Positions 8,345 through 21,628 of a DNA stretch of 39,500 nt are shown here, piece after piece (position 1 is the first letter of the stretch; every line of letters starts with the position of its first letter). The DNA is from Branchiostoma floridae (Eukaryota; Chordata; Leptocardii; Amphioxiformes; Branchiostomatidae), in the NCBI RefSeq assembly GCF_000003815.2, contig NC_049979.1, positions 18,896,785 to 18,936,284 of the forward strand, given 5' to 3'. A program made the position numbers and the translations under genes. The notes under the pieces are model-generated. The model was given only the letters and a program-made list of their open reading frames with translations, did not search any database and was not told the DNA's origin.

Positions 8345-11300
8345 TAGTTTGCCTAAATCAAGGCTTGTCCCTGTCCCTCGTAATTGTAGGTTTTGGCCAT
8401 GTTTTAAGACTATTTAACGAACGGTTGTCAGAAGGTGAAAAAAGGTTTCTCTGTAACAGAAGACAGATTTGAGTGCGCTCGCTTGATGTCCAAAAGCTGA
8501 CATAACTGGTTGCAGCCATATTAACTGTAAAATTGGCAGTTGGCACCAAGGTCACACTACAGCATTTAGGGTAGCATTACACTTTCTGCAAGGAACCATT
8601 ACTTGATGAGATACAGTCCGGTTTTCAAACAGTTTAAAACTCAATTGAGTTTCATGCCTTTAATTAAGCTACACAAGTATTTACCAGGTTATGTCTATGC
8701 AACTATTGGAGCACTTTTTATAACTGGAAAACACTATAGTATGATGGCACACACATTTTACAAGCCATTACTTTTGTTATATAACTTAAGTTGACTTAAG
8801 AGAAAAGAAAGGTCGTTAAAACGTCGTTAAAATGGTTACAATTTTATAAACATGAAACTTTTGAGCCTTCTTTGCAAAATACTGATTGTCAACTGAGCAA
8901 GTCTTCTATTGTACAGGAGAGCATGACACCAAAGGAAAGCCTAGCCTGATTAAGTCTCGCTTATAGCAGCCCGCCAAACATCCGCCGGCCCCCATGGGGA
9001 GTGGCCAGTTACAGCCCTGGACAGCGGAGTTTGTGTTACACAGACTAAGGAAAGCCGAGCTGGGGGGCTAGATTAATCTGACATAAGGTTAGGATATCTC
9101 AACAACATGAAAAGTTTGTTTCCTTCTCAACAGAGAAACCTAATCTTGATTATCATGTCACTTGCAACGAAGAAAAAAATCCTTGTTCTCTTTCATCCAG
9201 GATTACATGGCATGAAGGTTGACAAATTTTCTTAGCACACCTGGTCCATTTTGTTCACACCTGATTGTCATTGTAAGATCAAGAAGACTTTAAATCCATT
9301 TGTTGATTGTGGAAAACCAATATAGTTCCCCTCCTCTGTAGCAAATCTCTTCATCCCTTTCTTTCCTGTCTCCTTGATAATGATAAAAAAGCGGATCAAC
9401 AAGGTGGTGCAAGTCTTCTGTAAAAGTGTAGCTACATGTATGTGCCTTGAGTCCTATCTAGTGACCCAAAGGTCGTCGATCAGCTCCCTCTATCAGCTGA
9501 AGTATTAAAGGCTGTTTTGTACACTTAATTTGGTTTAACACCTCCTTACCTGGCGTAATTGAAAAAGGGGATATCTCGAATGAGATCTGAAACAATATTT
9601 CTTTGAAGGCCATCAGAAACAAAGGAAGGCACGAGGTGAATGAAAAACACTTACCACTCCATTAAAAAGGGTGATAAGCGGTCCAATTCCAGGCTAATGT
9701 AGCTTGAGTTGAGTAACAACAATTGGTGTTATCTTGCCAAGTAACACTAGGATGTAGCTGCAAAGATTACTCCACATGAATGCCTTGGAAAGGTAGACTT
9801 AAAAAAAAGCCTCTATTCATTTGATTTTCAATGCAGGATAAAGAAGGGGATTTTGGTTGATTGCTTTCCTGTTGTATAGTGGATTTAGGTGTTGAGAAAC
9901 GTTATCTTACCGAAACACTTCTGGAAAATCTGGGTGTTGAGCTTTTCAGAGACATCTCTAATGTGGTATTTGGTTAACTTTTGCGTCAGCTGAGATAATT
10001 GTGTCCAGGTGCTTTTTCCTTTACACTGGTCATAATAGATATTATCACAGGCCATCTTTTGATATATATGCAGAAAGAAATAGGACATCGGAAATTGGAA
10101 AAGTAAAGGAGCATAACTAATGGAAAGTGGCAAACCTTGGTACACTCTCTTACAGGTTAATAACTTAATGTGTGCATAACAGTTACGTGTCCTACTTTGT
10201 TGACAGTCTGTTTTGTGTGTGGTCCAATTTAAGTGTTACTGAAAAAGATGATTATGATAGTCAGAAGTAGCAAAATGTTGTACACGTAGTGCCTTTATTT
10301 TTAACAATAACATACATGTAGTATGGAAATTCAATGGTAACCGTCACATAAAGTGTTTTGAGATGTGATATAATGATGCATGTAGTCAAATACAGAAGAG
10401 AACTGAGTCTAGTGTTGGTCTATTTTGAGGAAATATTATGTGTGTTGTACAATATATAGAAACATTTGATACCTACTGACACAAGAAATTGTACATTATG
10501 AACATACTTAGATTTACATTTTGTAATGTTTGAGGCTTAAAAAAGTTTGTTGTACAAAGTTGATGGTTTAACATGCCTACATGTACATGAAATTATAGTT
10601 GACAAATGGAAACCATTACTGTGGTATAGTTCTAGTAGACATGTTGTATGTCCAGTCAGGTTGGGCTGGTACATGTGTAATGCTGCTGCTGCATAAGGTG
10701 AACTACATTCTCGGGACCAGGGACATTTTTCAGTATAGTACTTAATTTTTCTATGACATTTAAAAGTCAACACCCACATATTGTACAGCACTGCTCAAAA
10801 CTTGTCAGTTAAATAAAGAAGAGAACTTAATAATACTATAACATTGTTGATATTGTAAGTGTTAAACTGTGACATACAAACCAAAATGATTAAAAGATGC
10901 GAAGGTATAGCAATGTATTTATGTTTAATTAAAAGTTTGATATCCACACCTTTGAATATACATATAGCCCACCCACCGTTTTCACCACTTTCCTCAAGCA
11001 CAGCCTAGTTTCATCACATATGCCCCACAACGTTGACAACATGTGACACTTGCATTTGCTGCATTAGGTGAAGCATCTTCATTCACATCGATCACTTTTC
11101 TTGTCAAGAAACCAGGCAGAAACCTGCCAGGTTGATGTTCTTGATTTACATTTCAATGGATTGTATCTCAAGTTTACACAGTATTTTGTGTTTTACCAGC
11201 AATTCGTTAAGTATTGATCTGGTATTCCCTTCTGTAACCTATACACATTCAACATAGTTGATTTGAGAGGGTCACAAACATCTCTAGATATTTGAACTAC

Positions 11301-12420
11301 AATTCACTGCAATGCAAATAGCTGCATCTATCTTCATTTTGTAGTGCCTGGGACATCACTCTGATAAACTCTGTAGCCAAGGAAGATCTTTCAAACAGTT
11401 GTCACATTTGTTTTCTACATTTTCTTATATGAAGCAGTTGGCTGCACAATAAAAAAAAAATCAAACTTCAAAACCCATCCAAAAATGTTTTAAAGTGACC
11501 CTCAAATATTTCCAAAGGAAATTTCAGCTTTGTCAAACAATTGCTTTTAATTCATGTGATATATGAATAAAGTTATATTAATTAGTGAGTGTGTGAGTGT
11601 ATATATGGGCTGTTATTGAGAGCATATTGATTGTGTTGCTGGTGCATGTAACTGAATTTATGGTGTGGGTATATTGCAATGTTACCATGTAATGATAACA
11701 AATAACGTTATGTAGTTATTTCAATGGTCAATGCCCATGCATGTGTATTGACAATTATATTTTCATGTCTATAAAGTCCATAATGTCAGTCACCAAGCAA
11801 AATACAGTTATCCATGTTTTGGAGGTACATGTAGATGTACATTTATTCATTACAGTATCTATAACACCATATGTACATCAGTCACACACAACACACAATG
11901 TCTAAATGGCATTGTTAATGATTTTCACCAAATTTCTATTGCTAGGTGTATTGTTCTGTATATAAATGTAATTTTTACAAAGTTTTGTGGCCTTTCAAAG
12001 ACAAATTACTTCTAAAGTATTTTCAGTGATATTTGTGTTAATCATTCTTGTTCATGATGCAAAGAAATCTATGCAATGGTTTGCATCAGTAGGGTTTTTG
12101 CACAGCTGCCATGCTGCTTGTTTAGGCATGGGAACTTAATGTTAATGACATGTGACGTCAGTAGTTGGTGTCTGAGGTGATTGGTCATTAAGATATCTTT
12201 TACGATCCTGAGGAAGGTGCTCATATAATAAAGGTCATCTGAAAATTTGGTGTGAGTAGTCTGTGAGTGGGAACAACTGTCAGCAATGTTGAAACATGTA
12301 AATGAATTATGACCCATTACATGACATGTAACTAGACTTTATCACAGTGACTATGGATGCAAGTCTGCATGAAAAATACAGGCAGTAGTTACTTTTCAGT
12401 GATTTCCTCCCTCCCCCCAA
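8345..12420. other. AT-rich flank, no gene recognised
   Basis: No recognisable exon or domain. It contains a GC-richer patch at 8935-9075 that looks like a worn repeat, several TACATGTA octamers (9433, 10313, 10578, 11826) and a second AATAAA at 11567-11572. Part may be an extended 3' UTR of the sushi gene. Confidence 0.5.
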
Positions 12421-14440
12421 CTATATTTTCAAATGTATTAGCCAATACACTAGTGCCCATGATTGATTAACTTGTAAACACACAAATTATGATTGAACAT
12501 AACAACAAAAACGTACAAGTCATGCCTAGACTTAAAACAAGTTTGTAATGGCTCATAAACTTCAATAAAGCGGCGCCACAACTGGCATTAGTGCTTGACT
12601 AATAGATGTAAGAAATCCATATCCCTCCTTTTAAATGTCAGTTACTCCATTATTCTATCTGCCTAATGATCTTGAAAACTGTTGAAGGCAGCCATTGAAT
12701 GATAAAGATCTTAGTTCAGACTTTAAGACTGCCCAATTACCTTTGACAATGCATCTCCTCAGACTAAACCAATAGAACTCATTACACCGAATGTAAAGGG
12801 ATTTACCGTAAAGGTGATAGTTTATCTAACTATTGTTGATAATCCAGACATTATAGTACACAACAATGGGCCAGTTTTGCATTCCTGCTGGCCAAGGCTA
12901 AATTTGAATCATTTAAGTAACGTAATGATTAACATAATGATGATAAATGTTTCATCAACTGTAAATGTGGTTTCTTTTGAAAATGGGCTCAAAGCCTGTG
13001 TTCAGTCAATTTGACACAAAATTCAGGGGAGGGCTGGGTGGCATGATTGTAGATATGAGATATATTAATATTGACAGAAAAGAGGAGGGAAGAAACGGCA
13101 GAATCTGGTGATTTGTGATTTGAAATGTTTAGATGCCCGCCCGTCTTGTTTTGTCCATTAACAAACATCTGTACCAAATAGAGCAATGTAACCTCAAGGT
13201 GTAGTGACATTTTAGCATGTTGAGGCTTATGGCTTTTACTTACAATGTCTTACCACCCTAAAGTCCTCTTTCATTTACTCACACACAGTCACTATCCACT
13301 TTGTTCCAATGTAATTGCCATTGTGTGTACGAGATCTTGTTTCAATGAAATGCTACATGGTATGAGACATATACAAGAAACAGCTTAAGGGGATGACCTA
13401 TTCAAACAAACGTACCACTATTAGAGAGTTCAAGAGGCCAAGTGACAAAAGCAAAGAGTTTGAATTGGTGTGCATGCACAGCTCTGTACTACCCCATCCA
13501 AGTGTAAATGCTATGCCTTTCTCATACAGTGGCTCATGGCCTCTCTTACATTGTAGTCGGACGCTGTCGTCACTTGTCAGTTTGACGATTTATCAGTAGG
13601 TCAATGGCCACAGGATCATCTCAGGACATCAAATCTCGGTGTCTCAATCCTTTTCAAAATTAGAGAACAAAAAAAAAAGAAGAAGATGTCTCTTTCAAAA
13701 GAAATAGTGTGGAAACTTAATCAACATGACCCTTAGCAAACCTTAGCATTTATATGTCTTATATATGCAGTACTGATCTACGTGCTTCAGTGCACGAACA
13801 CTTTTTGCCCACATTGACGTTTGGCAGATGTTTGAATGTTCCCATTTAAAAAGAAACTGAAGATGTCATAAAAATTCTTTATTTGTATGTTTCTTGACAA
13901 ATTATAGCATGTACATGTATGTCCGTGTCACACATTATATGCTCCACTCTCGGACACATACCATGCTCGGGTTCTAGACTTTGCCATGTGCTAACGTTCA
14001 TCCTGCCTTAACCATAGCATCCTGCCCGTCTTCCCGGTTCATTTTTTAGGCAAGAACACTTGGACCGGGGTCAGCAAAACCAAACTTGGATCCGAGCCAG
14101 CAAAAACAAACTTGAACATCCATTGATACAAACAGACCAAAAACATCATCTCCATTTTCATAGAGAAACAACAGCAAAGGTCCGAAAATGCCCTTCCACC
14201 AATAGAATAATACATTATATATCTTTTCCACTTCAATGAAGCAAGCATGTGCTGACGGCCATATTGGTGTCCTTGATCAATGAATTGGATCATTTCAAAT
14301 GTACTCAGGAACGATACGTTTTCTCAACAATCCCTAAAGTGTTCTGGAAGTCACTAGTTTTCCACATTTGATTAAGGAGACCACCCGAACGAGACCGTTC
14401 TTTGAATGACCTCATGAAAATACACAATAGTTCTGGGAAG
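12421..14440. other. Intergenic DNA, no gene recognised
   Basis: AT-rich with only short, featureless frames. One TACATGTA octamer at 13912. I see no RNA gene or repeat array. Confidence 0.5.
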
Positions 14441-14600
14441 TTGGGCTGCAGTACATAACAAGCCTCTAGGAGGTCCAAAATCTAATCATCTCAATGCATC
14501 AACAAGACCAACCAACATACCAAGTGTCAAGACAATCCATCCCGGTATTCTCGAGTTATCATGTTGACAAACAGGTGGACAAACATCGTGACACGAACGC
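14441..14600 (+). repeat. Dispersed repeat family R1, copy 1
   Basis: Contains CTGCAGTACATAACAAGCC-TCTAGG (14447-14470) and, about 60 bp on, ACCAAGTGTCAAGACAATCC followed by ATCCCGGTATTCTCGAGTTA and a GACAAACAGGTGGACAAAC tail. The same words recur at 28985-29160 and 29600-29770. It looks like a common low-divergence dispersed repeat; the class is unknown to me. Confidence 0.45.
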
Positions 14601-15020
14601 TGCCGAAAACATAATTAAACTTCGTGGCTAAGGTACTTGTAATGATGGTCGCTCAACACGGTCTCCATCAAGTGGACATGGGGCCTTAGTGTTGAATGTC
14701 CGAATGCAATATGCTTTACCCACGCCTACTGAACATCAGATGACCCGGCCGCGAGAGGAACATATCAATCTGTTTGTAAGAAACATTTAACTTTTCTGTG
14801 ACATATTCGCCCATGCTATAGGGCCAATTTTTGTGTGTTCCATATGACTTTGTCATGACATGTCTGAGAGGGTAGCTTTCTCCATCAACAAATGTCAATT
14901 GTTTACCACAATTATCATGTCATCTCTCATTTACTTCACACTCATCAGAAGTTTCTCACTAATTGAATAACAACAGTTCAACTGATTCCTCCGAAGGATA
15001 CATAAAGTTTAACTCTTATA
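14601..15020. other. Intergenic DNA, nothing recognised
   Basis: No frame, RNA or repeat that I can support. Confidence 0.5.
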
Positions 15021-15023
15021 GAG

Positions 15024-15183
15024 TAGCGAAAATCCATCTGACAACGAGTCTGCAAGCTCTAAATTACGAGGAGGCATGACCCTGATGCCGACGAAGAAAT
15101 GGCAGAGTCCCCCCCTTCCCGTCAGGGTCATGCCTCCTCGTAATTTAGAGCTCGCAGACCCGTCGTCCGATGGATTTTCGCTA
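15024..15183. repeat. Inverted repeat with 62-bp arms and 36-base spacer
   Basis: The left arm 15024-15085 and right arm 15122-15183 are reverse complements with 4 differences in 62. Three of the four are CpG in the right arm's complement and CpA in the left arm, as expected from methyl-CpG decay. The spacer is 15086-15121. A transcript would fold into a long hairpin; read on the minus strand, three of the four mismatches become G-U pairs. It could be a foldback transposon remnant or a hairpin RNA precursor. Confidence 0.9.
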
Positions 15184-18156
15184 CATGTGAAGGGGTATTA
15201 TGACGTCGACTACAAACAAGAATTTCCTACATCTAACATAATTTGTGACCAACAGATTTGTATCTACACCAATTATTCCAGCTCGTAAAAACCGATAGCC
15301 TAATTTTCCAAAATTGCAGTGGACGGGAGCGGCAGTAGATTGAGGTGATAAAACCACCCAATGTTTAAAACATAACATAACAGCCATGTTATTAGTGGTT
15401 AAACGACTTCTATATGTAAATATTAAGGTAGCGCTTGCATGCACGTTTGTTGTACGATAGTCGCGCGATCTAAAGCGAGGGCATTCTTGAGAGAACGTAG
15501 CCGTGTACATGTCGTACACAATTCAGCTGTCTCTGAATAAAGTGACCTCGCCGTCGGTGACGGGAGTGGGGGTGTATAATTGTCACACGACAAGACAAAC
15601 TGTTAAAGACTGTTGCCGTGACCCGACGCTGACCTCTTTCCATTTATCTCAATTTTCTTTTGAATGTATGACGAATTTCTATACGCAGATCAGCAACGCC
15701 CAGGTCAGAGAGGGCAATGAGTTAGAGGCTGCCACCTTGTCTCTATTGTTCAACGATGTCTTATAGGATAGTAGTCTAATAGTAAGAGAAAGTTTAAGCA
15801 TTATCATTTTCGTCCCTTGTAACGTGCACAAAGGCCTCTAGGATTCAGAGATACTTAAGACGTTATTCAAGACGCATTTTACGTTTACATGTCAATTTCC
15901 AAATCAGGCAAACCTTGTATCTTGTGACGTGAATTGAGTATCACCACTCATACCACAAATGTATCTAGCAATATCTATACAGCGTTTGTGATATTTCGAA
16001 TGAATCATTTACTTCGGTTGAAAACATAGTTCATTTACGTCCATATTAAATGCACGCTACAGCACCTCTTGCCTGTGGGAAAATGATTCGGTGACTCTTT
16101 ATCTGGGCTCGTTTTGCGGGTGATTATGATTGAAACTGACAGGGGCACTCTGGCATCAATGATTGGATGATGTCGATGACATGATCATAGCTGTGATATC
16201 AGCCTTTTAGTTCATGGAAGCGAGTTTAATAGTATACGAAGGTTGGCGACTATCCAATGTACGTGTTGGTTATACATGTAGATAAAGTGTTGAACTATCT
16301 GTACTTGTACATACAGTTATAGGTGGAGGCTCTGCGAGTGAAGTTAGCTGTTATTAATGAATACAAAAGGTCGTTGATATGAACATCGATGACATGTTGT
16401 TAATAGCTATGACGCATATTACTAGTATACACACGCGGTAAGAGTTGCTTCCAGATGTTTTTGTTGCGCTACCTTGAACACAGACAGCATACGACCTTTT
16501 TGAAGTACTACATTCATAGACAATACAAGAACTTTTCATATGCCTAGCGACGATGAGATAGGAGCTATACCCGCATGATGCACGTGGTCAGTGTCCCACT
16601 CAAGCGAAGAAACAAATCGCTCGAGGGAGGGGGGGCTTCGTCAAATCGTACTCAACCCAAACACACTCAACCACTTTCTTCAAGACTGTTTTGCAATTAG
16701 TTTAGAGGATTACAACGTCTCAGGGAACATCTGCGTTACTAAAGGGGGCTGTTTTTTCTCCGGTCTTCTAAGGAATCCTTCTGTTCAATTATTGTCTTAA
16801 AGGCTATGGTTGAAGTATCCTACCTTGTCTGTTCTAATTAGTCCTTCTGAGCGCCCAGGGCGACACCTTCTCCCTGACACGGGCGCTCCGGGCATTGCGA
16901 GGATTTCTGGTAAGCACAAAAGTGTGAAAATTGTGTTTGAAGACGGATGAGAAGACGTTTGTTTAAGGATCTGGAACACTCGAGAAAACGAGGGCAAAGG
17001 CTTTGCGGATTTTAACTGTTTTGTGACATAGAGAGAACTTAACTGACGCAACAAAAATAAGGGACTCGCAAGGTCCTCTACTAAGTACAACACAAATACA
17101 TAAAAGTAAACGCAATTATGAACATGGTATACGTCCATATCATTATATGGTGCTCATCTACCGTTTAGACTTAAGTTTCTAATCATTCCGTGATGTATTC
17201 GCCTATTTGCACACTTTGTTTGCATTCATCAAGTATTGTTTAACTTATCTGTAGAAGTAAACCTTTATCATATATTTATGAGTAAGTGGAAAGATACATT
17301 TAAATGACATGTTTTTTTACACCGAGCCCTTCATCATGTGCGTTAAATAGCAAAATTGTTTGTACTAATCAAGGTTTCGTGTGACGTTGACCAACTTCGT
17401 TTTTAAGGAATATTTATGACCACCTGTGTAATTATGCCATGGATTTTACGACCAACAATTGTCCTAATGGCTTGTATACATGCCAACAGCCCGGCGACCA
17501 ATTACACACAAAGACTGCGGATTCTTACGACCTTAAGTGCAATGACATTTTGTTTGACGACATTTGATTGGTCCGAATTGAATGACACAAAGGGGAGCCC
17601 TTGCTTCTTTAATTACTGACGTGAATCTCAACCTGGCAACGACAAAGGCTCTTGATCCGATTAATTAACGCCATTATCGGATTATGGTTTTGTTTGGTTC
17701 CATGCTGTGTTGTTGTTATCACCGATACGATACGAGTCACGCACGTAGTGTGGAATCGAGTGTAAATGAGCTGTTCGAATCGGATTTGTTAATTAAAGAA
17801 TGCCATCACGTTACAGGCATGATACGTGTTTGTGAGTGATGTAAGTATGACCATTGAATGTATCGATTCTATGTGAAGACGTTTTCAAGTATGTAGCAGG
17901 ATCCATAAAATCTTAGATATTGAGAGATTTTGCTTATACAAGAATACATGACAAACTTCTTTCAGATCAACATTGCAGCTGCGCGTACGTCAATGCACGT
18001 CAGCATTCATACATTACATATTAATGATAAGGTACATTGACCTTCACACAGAGCCTTTGTCCAGGTATCCAATAAAAATATATATTGCAACAACGAATAA
18101 GATTGACAAAGACTTAGATAAAATTCTCGGAATCAAAACAGTTTCATCATATTTGT
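15184..18156. other. Intergenic DNA, no gene recognised
   Basis: No recognisable exon. GC is slightly higher between 15400 and 17200. A TACATGTA octamer is at 16273. A pair of inverted ATCCGAT/ATCGGAT words flanks TTAATTAA near 17655-17682, which would suit homeodomain-type binding. Confidence 0.45.
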
Positions 18157-18242
18157 TCAAAGAATCTCAATTTTGTAGCTTCAGTTTAATTTGACATATT
18201 CAAAGAATCTCAATTTTGTAGCTTCAGTTTAATTTGACATAT
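18157..18242 (+). repeat. Perfect 43-bp tandem duplication
   Basis: The 43-bp unit beginning TCAAAGAATCTCAATTTTGT occurs twice head to tail (18157-18199 and 18200-18242) with no differences that I can find. Being identical, it is likely recent or an assembly artefact. Confidence 0.92.
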
Positions 18243-19675
18243 TCCCATGGCTACATAGAAGGCTTGTATTGTATCGAACAAAGCGCTCTAAGCATTCGTA
18301 TTTTTTTCATATTTCTTTGAGAAGCGATTAGATGTATACGTAAGGCATGTAAACTCACTTAACATTTAAGAATCTAGGTCGAAAGTCCAGGTGTGCCCCT
18401 CCCTTTACCACAGGTATTTGAATCTGTCATTTAAGATTAAGTATACGTAAGTCACTTGTATACGCCACCTACGAACACGACGACAACGACCTCGATACTC
18501 GGTCAATGAACCCATGTACGTGCCCGATGATGATGGTAACGTTACATCCGGTATGTGTTTTCTTCAAGATTGGTGTGGTCTACATCACACGCACACCCAT
18601 ACATTCCTAAAATCACTAAGGTTGAATCACATGCATTCGGCATTTAAATCTATTTGTTATTCTTGTATACTTTCTCATGAAGGCATTGAATTATTGTCGT
18701 ATACGTAGTTTTCTGAAAGCACACGCTTTAAACCTTTGCTAAAGCCTATTTGCTATATGTCTGAATTGCTGAATTGGCTTTAATCCAAAAGACCACCTGA
18801 ACGTCCTGGCAATACTACAATACTAAGCAACAGATCTTCAGAAGTAGCCGACGGACTTGTGATAGGAGGGAAGCTACCAAAAAGCAGGGCAATTAGAGAG
18901 AGTAAAGATCTCCCATTGCAACCTCTGCCTGGAGAGTAGATTACTATGTGACTGGGTTACATAGAGGTATTTGGTACCGAACCGTGACAGTTGGTTTTGT
19001 CGCCACAATTCTCGATATAATTGTTCTTCAATCAAAGAGGACATTAGACATAGAAACATAGACTGTCAGGTGTTGTAACATTAGCGTTTTGTTGTCTCCT
19101 AATATCTCCTACTAAATGCAGTGTTGTCGGCAATTGAGTTGTGACGGTACAGGCAGAATTCAATTTAAACACCTAAGCTCTTCTTGTGTACACGTTCTGC
19201 ACTATTCACCTGTTAATCTACAAGTACAACTGCTGTGTCTTGTCAAACCTCTTCCCCCCATCATAGCCATTGTTTCTCTGGATCAAGAGAGACTAATAGG
19301 GGAATAAAACAGTGACTGCTTCTAAGTCCTCCATGATACCTCGGATTCCACACGATTGAGAAACGCTTGTATACTAATGATTGGAGTCACACTGCCCTCC
19401 CCCTTCTGATTATTTCAGATCGGCCATGTAGAACACCCATAGGGGGAAGGGCAAGGTCCTCTGAGCTCTCCATTGCCCCTAAGGTTCGGGGTTATACGTT
19501 AAAACTCTTCTTAGTGAGCCTCCACAAGGGTGGTCTGTTCTAGCTTATACGCAAAGCCATCACTGCAGGCGAACTGAAAATTCTTGAATGGTCCTGTTGC
19601 ATAGCGCCCGCCCAAAACGTTGTATAGTGTGTTCACACTCACGTGACTGTGAAGTATGTCTTGTCCGCCAATGCG
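18243..19675. other. Intergenic DNA, no gene recognised
   Basis: Short frames only; nothing I can support. Confidence 0.5.
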
Positions 19676-20024
19676 GGCCACACCGGCTTAACTTTATGGA
19701 TGACATCCTCAAAACTACTGCGTGCTGGCGAAAAAAGAAAAATCCAGCAAAAATTAAAAGTGCTCCTAACCACAGGAATAAACATTCAGACCATTCTTTC
19801 CCAGTCTTCGTTTGTCTTATGTTCACATCCAGTAAGACTGTAAGAGACAATCGTAGCCATTCCTTGACTATGCGCCCCCCCCCGCCCCCCCCCCCTACCC
19901 TGGGTAGCAGGTCCTCCGGTAAGCATATGAAATTCAGACTGATATGGGGTGACATGTGGCCACATTTATTTTTGAAAATCAATGCGCGCGCGGATGTCAT
20001 CCATAATATTAAGTCACTGTGGCC
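19676..20024. mobile_element. MITE-like element with 33-bp inverted ends
   Basis: 19676-19708 and 19992-20024 are reverse complements at 28 of 33 positions, with a perfect inner core TATGGATGACATCC. They bound about 349 bp that includes a poly-C block. There is no transposase, and no clear target-site duplication was found, so the ends may be longer than the matched arms. Frames of 155 and 146 codons on opposite strands cross it and are taken as chance. Confidence 0.5.
19874..19900 (-). other. Poly-C tract, G-quadruplex potential on minus strand
   Basis: Two long C runs separated by single bases, then TACCC. The complementary strand has runs of G long enough for a quadruplex. It lies inside the MITE-like element. 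Confidence 0.6.
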
Positions 20025-21480
20025 TAATCCTGAAATATGCGAATTTTATACGTAATGGTTGTAACTAAGTAAGTAGTCCTGACATCAAACACATTTAAAC
20101 ATACAGGACTATATTTCTTCCAGGTGCCCGACTGACTCCCTTTGGCCTGCTATACTCATTGGCCAGCTTTGGTATTTTCTTATAACACCGGTAAATCTGC
20201 CTGGAGATTAGCCACCTGTACGTACGGACCAATGGTTGCTCCTTAGATAAAGTTCTTTGCCAAGGTGGAATTTCAGTGCACCACAGAGTGCACCACGATT
20301 GATCAATGGCGCAAGGTTGTTTTGGGAGGCAGTGTGGAATGCTCTTTCGTCTACTCTATATTGTAAATCTTGCTTAGCATGCATGTTTGTTTTAATTCGC
20401 GTTAAACGTACATTGTTTTCTCCTTTCCTATATAACGTAACACATACTTTCAAGAATAAAGGTCTACATTGCTACCCTTACATTCTAACATCACAATATG
20501 ATTATTTTTTGATACCACAAGCAAGGTCACAGCTACAAATTATGTTTACCTAAAAAGATGCGTGTGCTGTTGATTTTGTTTCTAATGACTTAGAATCACA
20601 TATGTCGTACGATAGATTTATACGACAGCAAATTGAGGGAACTTTTGGCAGTCGTGGATATGTCGTACAACATTCGGTTGTCTTGTGAATGACAAGACTG
20701 TCGTAGATCCTTGTTGACAGTCGGTTCTGTCACAGCCTCGCTGAAAATCCCACGACAAACAAATCGCGGGACGAAAGTGACATCTACTGTAGGAATAAAA
20801 CGATTAAAAAAAGTTAAAAGCTCCCTAGGAAAACAGTTCCCTCACCTGAAGGGACCACCCTTAAGACCATGAATAAATTAAGCTCCTTTCTTGACATGGT
20901 AAATTGAATGTACATAATATCGCATTGCTTAGAAAATGTCCACATTGAACAAACGTGACGTTGTCATGCCGTGGTGATCTTGTTGAGACCCTGGAATTTC
21001 TTGATGAGGCTGAGTCCAAACAGCCTTGTCAGATTATCGTCCAAATGCATGTCAAGTAAAGGTCAGTTACTAATTCTGTTGATATAGATCTCCACAAACG
21101 TCCCAATATACGTATCAGCGACACTCGTTCTCTTCAGACCTTTCGCGAGATAGACACCATTGTGATTCCAACCCATTCATTACTACGGGAAACATTTTGA
21201 TGACGAGCTCTCTGTTGTCCCGTCGATACGAAGATTATATATCGGCTTTAAATGACTGACTGGAGTGGATATAAAGATTAGAGATAGCTGTGAATAGTAC
21301 AATGGGAGGACTTGCCTATGGGCATGGCCTTGGGAAGAGAAGGCCCGTTATGCAAAACAATTCGCGCCCGAGGCCTGCAAACATGGCCGGCCTTCTTTTG
21401 CCAGACCTCACGGCTCCGTCCAGTCTGGCGATACTGATAAATTGATTCACTTAATCTATGTACACATGGCAAAGAATGCG
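20025..21480. other. Intergenic DNA, no gene recognised
   Basis: No exon recognised. The stretch 20600-20730 has several GTCGTAC and GACAAGAC-type words, which recur near 15450-15600 and may be a worn repeat. Confidence 0.4.
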
Positions 21481-21488
21481 CTCCGTTT

Positions 21489-21531
21489 CACACACACACA
21501 CGCACAGACGCACACACAAGGAGGGAGACAG

Positions 21532-21570
<39 letters not shown>

Positions 21571-21577
21571 CGCGCGC
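21489..21577 (+). repeat. (AC)n microsatellite ending in a GC alternating run
   Basis: An interrupted (CA)n run from about 21489, then a pure (CA) run from 21533 to 21567, then GAGCGCGCGC. The alternating purine-pyrimidine sequence is of a type that can adopt Z-DNA. Confidence 0.95.
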
Positions 21578-21628
21578 AATTGCAAGAGGACAGTTTTGTT
21601 TCTAAATTCTATATATCTAACTCTCCTA

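Noticed and set aside
19560-20055. 155-codon plus and 146-codon minus frames as a gene
   Set aside because: They overlap each other on opposite strands, cross a poly-C tract and an inverted-repeat element, and show no domain.
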